This document shows positions 17,305-27,074 of a DNA stretch of 43,092 nt, piece after piece. Position 1 is the stretch's first letter. Each line of letters begins with the position of its first letter. The notes under the pieces are model-generated. The model made no database searches. It was not told where the DNA came from and saw nothing but the letters and a program-made list of their open reading frames with translations. Position numbers and translations under genes: made by a program. Source of the stretch: Fidelibacterota bacterium (GTDB lineage Bacteria > Fidelibacterota > Marinisomatia > SCGC-AAA003-L08 > JACNLC01); contig JAJRUW010000069.1 of assembly GCA_024277615.1 (NCBI GenBank), positions 1-43,092 on the forward strand. Direction: 5' to 3'.

Positions 17305-17931
17305 TTAAAGATTTATTCCTGAGAATGACATATAGGCCATTGAGATCAGTCCTGTGAGGATCATGGCGATGCCAAGACCGCGAAGCCCTCCGGGAACATT
17401 ATTGTATCTGAGTTTATAGCGGATGGCTGCCATTGTGATGATGGCCAGAAAGAATCCGAATCCTGCGCTTAGTCCGTAAACAATGGATTCAGGAAAATTA
17501 TATGACCGCTCAACCATGAAAAGCGAGGACCCGAGAATGGCGCAGTTCACCGCAATAAGCGGCAGGAAGATTCCCAGTGCCTGATAAAGTTTTGGACTGA
17601 ATTTATCCAGGGCCATTTCGACGAGCTGTACCATGGCGGCAATGGTGGCGATGAAGGTAATGAATGTCAGAAAGCTCATATCCGCATGCTTCAGTCCTTC
17701 AATCCCTGTCCAGGCCAGAGCACCGGGATCCAGCAGATATTTTTGAATCAGCCAGTTTGTTGGGACTGTGATCCCGTTGACAAAAACAACGGCAAGTCCC
17801 AAGCCGAAAGAAGTATCGACTTTTTTTGAAATTGCCAGAAATGAGCACATCCCCAGAAAGGACGACAGCAGTATATTCTGGATGAATATCGATTGAGTGG
17901 CAAGTCCAAGATAGTGTGAAAGTACGTCCAT
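17305..17931 (-). CDS. nqrE: Na+-NQR subunit E
   Basis: A 208-residue integral membrane subunit with six helices, homologous to NqrD in inverted topology. C29 (GMCSFLA) and C130 (VNCAILG) are the conserved cysteines that, with two from NqrD, hold the iron centre in the middle of the membrane. The ATG lies one base after the nqrD stop, with GGAGG inside the nqrD end, showing translational coupling. Confidence 0.97.
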   Translation of the reverse strand: MDVLSHYLGLATQSIFIQNILLSSFLGMCSFLAISKKVDTSFGLGLAVVFVNGITVPTNWLIQKYLLDPGALAWTGIEGLKHADMSFLTFITFIATIAAMVQLVEMALDKFSPKLYQALGIFLPLIAVNCAILGSSLFMVERSYNFPESIVYGLSAGFGFFLAIITMAAIRYKLRYNNVPGGLRGLGIAMILTGLISMAYMSFSGINL

Positions 17932-17932
17932 T

Positions 17933-18550
17933 TTAGTCCTCCGTATATCCGATGACAGTTCGCTGGGCCCAGATGAGCAGACCGAGAACGATAAACGCCC
18001 CGGGAGCCAGGAGCATCAGGCCCATATTTTCATATCCGCCCTGGTAGAATGCCTGGGGTATGATGTGCAGACCCATCATTGTTCCGCTGCCGAGGAGCTC
18101 TCTGATCGCAGATACGATAATGAGGATAATCCCATATCCGAACCCGTTGCCGAGGCCATCCAGCGCTGAGGCTTTAACGCCGTTTTTACTGGCAAAAGCT
18201 TCTGCCCGCCCCATGACAATACAATTGGTAATAATCAGCCCGACAAATACGGAGAGTTGTTTGCTGATATTAAACAGATAGGCTTTCAGGATCTGGTCGG
18301 CCAGTATCACCAGTGAGGCGATAATTGTGAGAAAAACGATGATCCTCACGCGGGGGGGGATCAGATTTCTGATCATGGAGATGATGATATTGGAAAAGGT
18401 CACTACAAATGTCAGGGACAGGGCCATGACAAGCGCAGTATCCATCTTGACGGTGACGGCCAGCGCAGAGCAGATTCCCAGGATCTGTTTTGTGATTGGG
18501 TTATCTTTATTGAGCGGATCCGTGAAAATTTGAGTGTTTTTACCCGACAT
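17933..18550 (-). CDS. nqrD: Na+-NQR subunit D
   Basis: A 205-residue six-helix membrane subunit. C27 (GICSALAVT) and C110 ([12 protein letters not shown]) are the NqrD cysteines of the intramembrane iron site. N-terminal residues before ~20 are polar, as in the family. It follows nqrC by 41 bases and abuts nqrE. Confidence 0.97.
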   Translation of the reverse strand: MSGKNTQIFTDPLNKDNPITKQILGICSALAVTVKMDTALVMALSLTFVVTFSNIIISMIRNLIPPRVRIIVFLTIIASLVILADQILKAYLFNISKQLSVFVGLIITNCIVMGRAEAFASKNGVKASALDGLGNGFGYGIILIIVSAIRELLGSGTMMGLHIIPQAFYQGGYENMGLMLLAPGAFIVLGLLIWAQRTVIGYTED

Positions 18551-18591
18551 AATTCCCCTCTTTTATTGACCTCAATACAGGGTAACTGAGA

Positions 18592-19242
18592 TCATCGGTT
18601 TGCTTTGAAGAAGTTTTCATAATCTGACAGATTTGATTTTAAAAATTTGTCGACCCCATTTCCGGTCAGGGTCGCCCCGCTGATACCGTCAACTGTATGG
18701 TCGTCAGGTCTAAGTGCCTTGCCTTTTGCAATGTGTATCGAAACGAGATTATCTGTAGCGTCGTAAATCTTTTTCCCCTTGAACTGAGAAGTAAACCAAT
18801 CCTTTTCAATCTCACCTCCCAGGCCCGGCGTTTCTCCATGTTCGTAGAAGGTAATTCCCGCAACAGTATTAAGATCCGGCTGCAGCGCTAAAAAACCGTG
18901 AATTGTTGACCAGAGCCCTTTTCCTGAAACGGGGATAACGTAGCCCTTAGGGGCATTCTCAGGACCATAGATGAAGATCTGCAGGGGTTGAGGCTCAGTG
19001 GTCAGAGTGCCCTCCTGAGTCACATATTCACCGTGGATGTTGTCCCCGTAGCGTTTTTCCACATCGGCAGAGCTGAGACCCTTTTCATAGATACCCACCG
19101 AAATGAGCACATTTTTTTCCCGCTCGATTTTTTTATTGAATTCCTGTCTGTCTCTCAGACCGGTGGCGGCCAGAGACAGCAGCAGGGCGGCAATTCCGGT
19201 GAGTATCGTAATAAATTTGTAGGTGTAGGCGTTACTGTACAT
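18592..19242 (-). CDS. nqrC: Na+-NQR subunit C (covalent FMN)
   Basis: A 216-residue subunit with one N-terminal helix and a periplasmic FMN-binding domain. The flavinylation motif DGISGATLT is near the C-terminus; the threonine of GAT (T191 from this start) should carry FMN attached by ApbE. The frame is open upstream to 19308, but the start at 19242 is chosen because GGAGG lies before it and the family N-terminus begins there. The ATG overlaps the end of nqrB by 11 bases. Confidence 0.96.
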   Translation of the reverse strand: MYSNAYTYKFITILTGIAALLLSLAATGLRDRQEFNKKIEREKNVLISVGIYEKGLSSADVEKRYGDNIHGEYVTQEGTLTTEPQPLQIFIYGPENAPKGYVIPVSGKGLWSTIHGFLALQPDLNTVAGITFYEHGETPGLGGEIEKDWFTSQFKGKKIYDATDNLVSIHIAKGKALRPDDHTVDGISGATLTGNGVDKFLKSNLSDYENFFKANR

Positions 19243-20470
19243 ATCTTTTTTGCCTCCTCTTGATATGGCGCTGGAGCACACTGTAATCGATGAGCGGAGC
19301 AAAAGCATTCGCCAGCAGTATGGCCAGCATCATGCCCTCCGGGAAAGCCGGGTTTACGCAGCGAATCAGTACTACCAAAACCCCGATAAAAATGCCGTAA
19401 AGCCAGCGTCCCCGGTCTGTTTGAGCGCTGGACACCGGGTCTGTGGCCATGAAGACCAGACCAAAAGCGTATCCTCCCAAGACCAGATGATACTGGGGGG
19501 TCACCGACAGCATCGGGTTGGTGCTGCCAAAGGATACGATGTTCAGAACCAGAGACATGATGATCATTCCGGCCAGACCGCCGGCCATGATACGCCAGTT
19601 GGCAATTTTTGTGATCAGCAGTAACAGGGCACCGATTAAAATGGCCAGAGTGGAAGTCTCACCGATCGATCCCGGAACGAATCCCAAAAACAAATTTGAC
19701 CAGGAATATCCTGCAGTCACAAGTTGACGTACGCCATCCGGAAACATAGCTGCAATTCCCTTGATCAGACCCAGCGATTGAAAAAAGAAATCGAGGAAAG
19801 GAATGCCGGAATTTGCCGCCGTAGTTACACTTGCAGCTGCAGGCTTCGCAGCCGCCACTGCCAGCGGTGTTGCCTTGGATACACCATCTACTACCGTCCA
19901 GACTTTATCCCCTGAGATGGCACCGGGATAGGCGAAAAACAGAAAAGCCCTGGCCACCAGGGCCGGATTAAAAATATTGAATCCCGTTCCGCCAAAAATC
20001 TCTTTGCCGATAACCACACCAAAACTGGTGGCGACTGCTACCATCCACAGGGGAATCGTAGGAGGTACGATCATGGGAATCAGCAATCCGGTGACAAGGA
20101 AACCTTCGTTAACTTCATGTTTTCGTACGATCGCAAACAGAATCTCCCAAAATCCTCCCACGGCATAGGAGACAACTATGATGGGGATGACATAACGCAG
20201 TCCAACCAGGAAATTTGCGCTTACGCTCCTGGTTGCATCCTGCTGATAGCCCACATTAAACATACCGAAAAGCAGAGCCGGCAGGAGTGCTATCACCACC
20301 AGCACCATGGCCCGCTTCAAATCGATACCGTCACGCACATGGGGACCCCGCCGGGTTACTTCATCACCGGTGTACAGGAAATGATCCACCATCTCATAGA
20401 TAGCATAGTACTTTTGGAGTTTACCATCCCCTGTGAAATGACGCTCAAGTTTCTGCATGAATTTTCTCAT
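19232..20470 (-). CDS. nqrB: Na+-NQR subunit B (membrane, covalent FMN, riboflavin)
   Basis: A 412-residue membrane subunit that forms the Na+ path. The flavinylation motif DGVSKATPL gives T201 (counting from this start) as the FMN-carrying residue; the family usually has glycine where this has lysine before AT. The start at 20470 is chosen over an upstream one at 20497 because GGAGGG lies 6 bases ahead and it begins one base after the nqrA stop. After the motif there is an alanine-rich loop (~204-222) before the next helices. The C-terminus is basic and overlaps nqrC. Confidence 0.96.
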   Translation of the reverse strand: MRKFMQKLERHFTGDGKLQKYYAIYEMVDHFLYTGDEVTRRGPHVRDGIDLKRAMVLVVIALLPALLFGMFNVGYQQDATRSVSANFLVGLRYVIPIIVVSYAVGGFWEILFAIVRKHEVNEGFLVTGLLIPMIVPPTIPLWMVAVATSFGVVIGKEIFGGTGFNIFNPALVARAFLFFAYPGAISGDKVWTVVDGVSKATPLAVAAAKPAAASVTTAANSGIPFLDFFFQSLGLIKGIAAMFPDGVRQLVTAGYSWSNLFLGFVPGSIGETSTLAILIGALLLLITKIANWRIMAGGLAGMIIMSLVLNIVSFGSTNPMLSVTPQYHLVLGGYAFGLVFMATDPVSSAQTDRGRWLYGIFIGVLVVLIRCVNPAFPEGMMLAILLANAFAPLIDYSVLQRHIKRRQKRYVQ

Positions 20471-20471
20471 T

Positions 20472-21815
20472 TTAACCCTCCGCCTCGATGAACTCAAGAC
20501 CTTCTTTTACGATCTCAGAGACTTCCTGTTTTGAAGTACAGGCAAAGGCACAGAGGGCGAAATCTTCCGGATCACATTCGTAAATTCCCAGTTTTTCCAT
20601 GTCGTCAATATCCCTTGCCAAAATACTTTTGATGAGGTAGGTGGGGAGTATCTCCATGGGCAGGACGGATTCCCAATTGCCAAAGGGCACAATGGCCCGC
20701 ACACCGCCATTTCGATTGGTGGTCAGTATTGAGTCCGACCGGGGACGCAGGCGGGAGAAAAACGCATTGGTTAGCGAATAGACATCCCAGCCGGGCCTCA
20801 TCCAGCCCAGGAGCCGCCGCTCGCGGCCTTCAGGTATGACCGATAGAATCTCATCATAAAACCCCAGACAGTTTTCAAGACCCGTTTTCCTGCCGGTCAA
20901 TACATCGCCTGAAATCAAACGGGCCTCTCCTGAGATTGTATTGTCTTTCAGGATATCCTTCACCAGCATCCCGCGCCGGATTTTCAAATAGAGGTGTTTC
21001 GACAGAGAAGATCCTCCGACGCAGATGACCTTCTCAAGCGGCAATTGCCCTTTAGAAAACAGATTCCCTATGGCCATTACATCCTGCACACTCACATACC
21101 AAATGAACTCGCCGGGCCTGATGGGGTCGATATGATGGATTTGTATGCCCACATTACCGGCCGGATGGGGACCGGAAATCGAGTACAGATCAACATTTTC
21201 AGCTTCTGCCAGGCAGCGGGCAGCAGTGTTTTCAGGAATCACCAGATTGACTTTACCGGCAGTAAGTTTTGCCAGTATATTTAGTCCGGCTTGAAAGCCT
21301 TCACAGTTTTCTCCAAGGAGGAATTCAATATCTGGTGCAAAGGGTGCCGTCGGTCGCGCAGAGATGAATATGGCCTTAGGTTCTTTTTCAGGATCGGCTA
21401 TCCTGGAAAAAGGTCTCTGCCGGATCACCGGCCAGAGTCCCGATTCGAGTAAGGTTGTTTTGATATCCCCGGGAGATAATGCGGAACTGCCCTGTGCGCC
21501 GAATTCCACGGCTGTCTCAGCTGAAGACAGCTCAATGACGATCTCTTCGATACGCCTTCTTTCACCAAATTTGATCTGTGTTATCACACCGCCACCCGGG
21601 GAGGTAAATTTTATTCCGGGATGCAGCTTGTCATAAAAGAGCGGGGTGCCGATTTTCACGCTCTCCCCTTCTTTAACAAGAAGCTTGGGCTTAATGCCGG
21701 AAAAGTTCGGGGGTTCAACTTTCAATTGTCTGGGCGCAGCAGCTTTTTTAATGATTTTCTCCGGCCTTCCGGCAATTCGGAGATCATGTCCTTTTTTTAT
21801 CCGAATATGTTTCAT
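20472..21815 (-). CDS. nqrA: Na+-NQR subunit A
   Basis: A 447-residue soluble subunit, first gene of the operon. The start MKHIRIKKGHDLRIAGRP is the typical NqrA opening, followed by an early stretch (GGGVITQIKFGERR) and GQLPLEKVICVGG in the middle, both typical of the family. It has no cofactor but is needed for quinone reduction. It ends one base before nqrB. A promoter-like sequence lies about 190 bases upstream with a long leader between. Confidence 0.96.
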   Translation of the reverse strand: MKHIRIKKGHDLRIAGRPEKIIKKAAAPRQLKVEPPNFSGIKPKLLVKEGESVKIGTPLFYDKLHPGIKFTSPGGGVITQIKFGERRRIEEIVIELSSAETAVEFGAQGSSALSPGDIKTTLLESGLWPVIRQRPFSRIADPEKEPKAIFISARPTAPFAPDIEFLLGENCEGFQAGLNILAKLTAGKVNLVIPENTAARCLAEAENVDLYSISGPHPAGNVGIQIHHIDPIRPGEFIWYVSVQDVMAIGNLFSKGQLPLEKVICVGGSSLSKHLYLKIRRGMLVKDILKDNTISGEARLISGDVLTGRKTGLENCLGFYDEILSVIPEGRERRLLGWMRPGWDVYSLTNAFFSRLRPRSDSILTTNRNGGVRAIVPFGNWESVLPMEILPTYLIKSILARDIDDMEKLGIYECDPEDFALCAFACTSKQEVSEIVKEGLEFIEAEG

Positions 21816-22007
21816 TAATCCGGTTTCCCTATTCTGTTTTTATTCCTTCTTCACATACGATATGCCGCAGGCGAAGGCCAGATATTTTCTCCGTGCGCAG
21901 ACCCCGGAATTTTAGATCGGGTCCGCCTTTGGGACTAATACTAATTCTGTACTCTCCTCCTTAACCCTTGCGTGGCAAGGGAAAGCAATGCTTTCACCGG
22001 GTTGTAG
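21816..22007 (-). promoter_or_regulatory. Long 5' leader of the nqr operon
   Basis: About 190 bases lie between the predicted promoter and the nqrA start. Reading on the minus strand there is a hairpin with seven-base arms (cccttgc/gcaaggg, about 21965-21981), then a strong AAGGAGG, then an open frame of about 42 codons ending in TAG just before the nqrA ribosome site. This frame has no ATG, GTG or TTG start, so it is not called a gene. The leader could attenuate or regulate nqr expression. Confidence 0.35.
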
Positions 22008-22035
22008 AATATACAATTCAATGACCCGGATTCAA
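22008..22035 (-). promoter_or_regulatory. Predicted promoter of the nqr operon
   Basis: On the minus strand TTGAAT (22035-22030) and TATATT (22013-22008) are 16 bases apart. It is the best sigma70-type pair in the gap upstream of nqrA, chosen by eye. Confidence 0.45.
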
Positions 22036-22139
22036 CCTGATAACAGGGCTGAAATTTAAAGCCTAATGAAGGATGGAGTTAATATAAAACTTGGATAAAT
22101 CGCCAATGAACTCCTACTTTTCACCTGGCAACTGCAATC

Positions 22140-23885
22140 TTACCCATGCATCGCCGTGTAGAGCAATCCGGGCAGTTTAAAGACCGTGGGGTTGTCTTCG
22201 AACCCGGCGAGTTTTCTGCCAAATTCAGCCAGATTCCCGGAAGTAGCCGCAACCGGATCTGGAAAAGGATTAAAGGGACCGCGAATGACGGATTTCTGCG
22301 GTGAACGAAACATGAGCAGATTGTTTACAACTCCTTTACCGGACTGGATGTCGTACATGTTATGTCCCGGAAAGGCGCCCCAGGGAGTAACCGCCAGAAG
22401 GTAGGCGTACTCCGCCCGCAGATTGATACAGATCGTACCGTAGCGCAATTCATCCACAGCAGCTTCCAGAGCTGCCGAGATATCCGGATCGTTGAGTGAA
22501 TCGGGATGCACAAGGATACTCATAACCAGAGAGCCCCAGACATTATTATTCACAAATTTTACGGCTTTGGCAATGAATTCAGCCACTGAACCGGCATCCA
22601 GCCCGGTTTCTGCCATCAGGCTGCAAAAGGCTTCCTGACGAAAGCAGATCTCCTCAGTGTTTGCCGGGTCGATACCTTCGATATAGGTCCAGGGCAGGCA
22701 GCCCGGGGTTGCATTCCCAAATTTCCGGGCATCGGGATGATGTTTTGTAAATTCAGCAAACCTCTGCTCTGCACCGGGGTAATAGGCCTTGCGGACGGGT
22801 ACCCGTGAGAGGACTCCTCCGATGCTTTCGGAAAGACGATGGCGCTCCTGCCAGGCGCTGTGCTGAATCACCAGGCGGGGGCTCAGACAGTTGAATCCTG
22901 CATTGACGGTCAACCAGGAAGCCAGCTTTGTTCCCTGTGTGCGGAAATCTTTTGCTTTCCAGGGTCCGGGAACTACGATGACGGGAGATATATTCCCCAG
23001 CTCTGCAGTCACCTGTTTTTTTAACAACGGTGTGCCTGCGGTTTTTCTGCGCTGCCCTTCCGTTCCCGCTCCGAACAGAATGGCCTCAAAGGTTTTATCG
23101 GACCCCGTAAGGTGGATATGATCAACCCTGTCATGCCGGCATAAAATTGATCCCTCTTCAGGCCCGCCATAGATAATTTTAAGAAAATCCCGTTTTATCA
23201 GCGCCTGAAAGCCTTTCTCGATTACCGGGTTTATATATGCATTTACGGGGTTGGTTTTGAGAATGACAACCTGGTTTTCAACAAACAGTTTGTACATAAA
23301 ATCCACAACGGAAATGGTAGAAATATTGCCGGCGGCCAGTACGAGACAGATCCCTCTCACTTTCGGTTCTTCATGATATATCCAGGCCTGCTCTGCTTCA
23401 ACTTCGTCGATTGAGACTTCCGGTTGCATACGAATTTCGGCAGTAATTCCTCTATAGAGCAGCCGGTCGGACCAATTACGGGGGAAAACTTTTGCCGTCA
23501 CCTGCCCTCCCGGTGTCATTCCCAGCGGGTATGGCAGCCGGGGTTTACCATCACGCCGGATCTGAATCAGGCTTTGCCTCAGAATTCTCAGCATCCGAAA
23601 AACCTGAGCAACCTGCATCCACTCTTCTCCGACAGCTTGTGATCCGTCAGGAATAACCTTGGCCTGCCGGCTGACATCGACCCACCGGGAGGCCTGTGTG
23701 CTCATATCCCTGTGAATCTCATCGAGAAGTGATATTCGTTCAGTGAGATCAATCTGCGGCCAACGGTCCCGGCCGATGGCCAGACTGTTCAGTGCGGATT
23801 CAATCTGTTCCTCCGAAGTCCGTTCGGGGAACTGCAAGGCGGAAGGGAAGACCGGAGAACCGGAGATATGCTGTTTTTCCATCAT
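22140..23885 (-). CDS. Aldehyde-dehydrogenase-superfamily protein, long form
   Basis: A 581-residue member of the ALDH superfamily. The NAD(P)-binding and catalytic positions are present: N187 in AAGNIST, K210 in ILKTNP, LTGSDKTFEA (259-268), general base E295 in AELGN, and nucleophile C333 in GFNCLSP. It is longer than usual ALDHs (~480-500), with an extra N-terminal ~110 residues. No signal peptide is seen. It lies 80 bases after nuoN on the same strand and 324 bases ahead of nqrA, so it may be the last gene of the nuo operon. The substrate is unknown. A ribosome site AAGGG suits the second ATG (23882) slightly better than the first. Confidence 0.8.
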   Translation of the reverse strand: MMEKQHISGSPVFPSALQFPERTSEEQIESALNSLAIGRDRWPQIDLTERISLLDEIHRDMSTQASRWVDVSRQAKVIPDGSQAVGEEWMQVAQVFRMLRILRQSLIQIRRDGKPRLPYPLGMTPGGQVTAKVFPRNWSDRLLYRGITAEIRMQPEVSIDEVEAEQAWIYHEEPKVRGICLVLAAGNISTISVVDFMYKLFVENQVVILKTNPVNAYINPVIEKGFQALIKRDFLKIIYGGPEEGSILCRHDRVDHIHLTGSDKTFEAILFGAGTEGQRRKTAGTPLLKKQVTAELGNISPVIVVPGPWKAKDFRTQGTKLASWLTVNAGFNCLSPRLVIQHSAWQERHRLSESIGGVLSRVPVRKAYYPGAEQRFAEFTKHHPDARKFGNATPGCLPWTYIEGIDPANTEEICFRQEAFCSLMAETGLDAGSVAEFIAKAVKFVNNNVWGSLVMSILVHPDSLNDPDISAALEAAVDELRYGTICINLRAEYAYLLAVTPWGAFPGHNMYDIQSGKGVVNNLLMFRSPQKSVIRGPFNPFPDPVAATSGNLAEFGRKLAGFEDNPTVFKLPGLLYTAMHG

Positions 23886-23965
23886 ACCCTTGTGATTGAA
23901 AAGTATCGGGGCGCGTACCGGCTTTACCCGATCCCGCAGCGTATTAACAGCAGATCAGCGCGTGA

Positions 23966-25408
23966 TCAGAAACCGATAGACTTATCTATTAAATTTATGA
24001 TGGGAGTCCAATAGATTCCTAACAGTAAGGCAGGAATCGTGAAGAGCAGTATACTCAGAGTAATCACACCGCCGGCTTTAACCGGTTTCGTATCGGCGGG
24101 ATTAAACAGCCACATGGCTTTGACAATCCGGAAATAATAGAACAAAGAGACGACGCTGTTGAGTACACCCACGATAGCCAGCCAGTAAAATTTTTTGCCG
24201 GCAATCACGACTGCAAAAAGATATAATTTCCCGACGAAACCTGCCGAAGGTGGTAATCCCGTCAGGGACATCATGAGTATGACCGTGAGAGCTCCCAGGA
24301 AAGGAGCTTTCCGGCCCAGTCCTTTCCAGTCTTCAACGGTATGGGCATCGAGCTGGTTTTCGGCAAAGATGACCATGAAAAAAGCACCCATGTTCATGAA
24401 GAGATACATGGTCAGATAAATCATGACTGCTCTGATGGCATCGGGAGACAGGATGGATAACGCCATCAGCATATAGCCGGCGTGGGCAATGCTGGAAAAA
24501 GCCAGCATTCGTTTAACATTATCCTGCTGCAGGGCAATGAGATTCCCAAATGTCATGGTAACAGCAGACAGAAGTGCAATCAGGGTCAGCCAGTCAACTC
24601 CGGCAACCGGCGTCATTGAACCGGTAGTAAAAACGCTATAGAAGAAACGCATCAGGACGGCGAAGCCGGCAGCTTTGGGCGCCACGGATAAAAAGCCCGT
24701 AACAGGTGTGGGAGAACCCTCATAGACATCGGGAGTCCAGAAATGGAAAGGAACCATGGATATTTTATAACCGAACCCCGCCAGTACGAGCAGAATGGCC
24801 ATGTACAATGCCAATGGCTCCTGCACACCGGCAAGGCCCTGCTGGATACCTGACAAACTCATAGAGCCGGTAAGACCATACAGCCAACTGAACCCATAGA
24901 TCATCAGACCTGAAGAGAAAGCCCCGAAAATAACGTATTTAAGAGAGGCTTCGTTTGATTTACGGTCATTTTTTAAAATTCCTGCCAGAATGTAAGAAGG
25001 CAGACTCACGGTTTCGATACCCAAATAGACCGTCACCAGATTTGTGGCAGAGGCCATCAGAAAAAGTCCGAAGACGACAATTAACAAAAGGGCATTATAC
25101 TCGGGCAGATCGGCATCCCGGAGGCTGTGTGTATGACGGGAAACCAGAATTGTAAAGAACCCGGCGATGAGAAAAATCCACTTGAAATAGTGGGCAAAGG
25201 GGTCGGCTGCAATGGTCCCCATGTAAAGGGATTCGGAGACTCCGTAGTCGCCGTAAAGCAATATTCCGGTAAAAATGATACCCGCCAGGGCAATGATCCA
25301 ATTGAACCGTTTTAATCCCGGAATCAGATCAACCACGATCACCGCAAGGATCGTCAGAACCAGGAGCAGTTCAGGCAGATAAAATGCGATGCTGCTGAAA
25401 TTTGACAC
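23966..25408 (-). CDS. nuoN: Complex I subunit NuoN
   Basis: A 480-residue antiporter-like membrane subunit, one of three proton-pumping units of the NADH-dehydrogenase-type complex. It has about 14 helices and the family stretch VKRMLAFSSIAHAGYML, which carries a key lysine. The start codon is GTG at 25408, two bases after the nuoM stop region, so it is translationally coupled. Last nuo gene of the operon. Confidence 0.96.
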   Translation of the reverse strand: MSNFSSIAFYLPELLLVLTILAVIVVDLIPGLKRFNWIIALAGIIFTGILLYGDYGVSESLYMGTIAADPFAHYFKWIFLIAGFFTILVSRHTHSLRDADLPEYNALLLIVVFGLFLMASATNLVTVYLGIETVSLPSYILAGILKNDRKSNEASLKYVIFGAFSSGLMIYGFSWLYGLTGSMSLSGIQQGLAGVQEPLALYMAILLVLAGFGYKISMVPFHFWTPDVYEGSPTPVTGFLSVAPKAAGFAVLMRFFYSVFTTGSMTPVAGVDWLTLIALLSAVTMTFGNLIALQQDNVKRMLAFSSIAHAGYMLMALSILSPDAIRAVMIYLTMYLFMNMGAFFMVIFAENQLDAHTVEDWKGLGRKAPFLGALTVILMMSLTGLPPSAGFVGKLYLFAVVIAGKKFYWLAIVGVLNSVVSLFYYFRIVKAMWLFNPADTKPVKAGGVITLSILLFTIPALLLGIYWTPIINLIDKSIGF

Positions 25409-25409
25409 T

Positions 25410-27014
25410 TTAGTTGATCCCCACCATCAAGGCCATATCCTGGACCAGTTTGATCAGGCTGTTCATGGTCGGTGAAATTACATCCAGCATCAAGCGGGGA
25501 TAGACACCCAGCGCAATGACAATGATGGCCAGTGGAACGATGGTCAGCAGTTCCCGGCCGTTCATATCTTTCAGTCCTTCATAGGCATTGCTGACGGGTC
25601 CCAGGAAGATATGCATATAACTGCGGAGAAAATAAATTGCATTCAGCAGGATGCCCAGTGTTCCGATAATCGTGAGCGTTCTGAAAATACTGAATCCGCC
25701 GATGAAGCACATGGCTTCACTGATAAATCCTGACAGTGCCGGCAGCCCCAGCCCGGCAAAGAAGGCCAGAGCCACGAAACCGGAGTACACCGGCAGTTGT
25801 CCTGCCAATCCACCGAAAGCGAGTTTGCCGGCCAGAGCCGGGTCCTTGTAATCTTTCGGGAAGAAAATGTAGCGGTGGTGAACTTTTTCGTAGATAATCC
25901 CCACCAGCAGGAATAACATGGCCGTGATGGTCCCGTGGTTGAACATTTGCATAACCGCCCCGTTTATCCCGGCCTGTGAACCGGCGGCGCTGGTACTCAC
26001 CACTGCTGCCATTCCGAGGAGGACATAGCCCATGTGACTCACAGATGAATAGGCAACCATCTTTTTCAGATCAATTTGTGCAATGGCGTTCAGGGCCCCC
26101 CAGATAATATTGATCACTCCAAGAAGTGCGATCGACCAGGCAAAAATATAGACCTGATCGGGCAGCAAGGGATAATTTATCCGCAGCAATCCGTAAGTAC
26201 CCATTTTTAAAAGGACTCCTGCCAGGATCACAGAAACAGCCGTGGGGGCCTCAACATGTGCCAGCGGCAGCCAGGTATGGAAGGGGACAATTGGAACTTT
26301 AATGGCAAAGCCGATAAATAGGGCAACAAAAATGAGCATCCTTATATCCATTCCCCAGAATGTATCCCGGATAGCCGCTCCGCTCTGGATCATGGCAATG
26401 AGATTAAAAGTATGCGGTTCGGTATAAAAATAGAGTGCCAGCATGGCCAGCAACATCAGTACAGAACCCAACAGAGTGTATAAAAAGAATTTGATGGCGG
26501 CGTACATGCGCTGCGGACCGCCCCAGATACCGATGAGGAAATACATGGGTAACAACATCAATTCCCAGAAAACGTAGAAAAGGAAGAAATCCAGGGAGCA
26601 AAACACACCCATCATGGCTGTATCCAGCAGGAGCAGCAGTGAAAAATAACCGAGTACTGATTTTTTGATGTTCCAGCTCGAAACAACCCCGATGAAAGAC
26701 AGCAGGGCCGTTAAAACGATGAGAGGCAGACTTAACCCGTCAACACCGAGAAAGTACTCGATATTGAAGGACTGTATCCAGGCATGATGTTCCTGATACT
26801 GGATGCCGCCACCGGGTACATAATTCACCCATAACCATATCGACAGGAAAAGTTGTAAACCCGTAAAAATGACAGCAATCCATTTATGAAAGACAGCCGT
26901 TTTCCCCGAATCTTCAGAATTCCCGTTGCTCGAAATAAACCGGTGTCCGATCAACATCAGCAACGCACCTGCGGCGGGAATGAAAATCAGCAGTGATAAT
27001 ATATGTGAACTCAT
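25410..27014 (-). CDS. nuoM: Complex I subunit NuoM
   Basis: A 534-residue antiporter-like membrane subunit. Conserved parts include FYVFWELMLLPMYFLIGIWG, with the functional glutamate of helix 5, and LKKMVAYSSVSHMGYVLLG. It is separated from nuoL by 60 bases, the largest gap inside this operon, and is followed directly by nuoN. Confidence 0.96.
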   Translation of the reverse strand: MSSHILSLLIFIPAAGALLMLIGHRFISSNGNSEDSGKTAVFHKWIAVIFTGLQLFLSIWLWVNYVPGGGIQYQEHHAWIQSFNIEYFLGVDGLSLPLIVLTALLSFIGVVSSWNIKKSVLGYFSLLLLLDTAMMGVFCSLDFFLFYVFWELMLLPMYFLIGIWGGPQRMYAAIKFFLYTLLGSVLMLLAMLALYFYTEPHTFNLIAMIQSGAAIRDTFWGMDIRMLIFVALFIGFAIKVPIVPFHTWLPLAHVEAPTAVSVILAGVLLKMGTYGLLRINYPLLPDQVYIFAWSIALLGVINIIWGALNAIAQIDLKKMVAYSSVSHMGYVLLGMAAVVSTSAAGSQAGINGAVMQMFNHGTITAMLFLLVGIIYEKVHHRYIFFPKDYKDPALAGKLAFGGLAGQLPVYSGFVALAFFAGLGLPALSGFISEAMCFIGGFSIFRTLTIIGTLGILLNAIYFLRSYMHIFLGPVSNAYEGLKDMNGRELLTIVPLAIIVIALGVYPRLMLDVISPTMNSLIKLVQDMALMVGIN

Positions 27015-27074
27015 AAACCCTCTAGCCTAAACCTAATATAATTTCAGATAAACTCATCATCAATCCTTCTCTAT

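Noticed and set aside
23886-23965. Terminator between nuoN and the ALDH gene
   Set aside because: Only a six-base stem with a long loop can be drawn, followed by a short T run; too weak to call.
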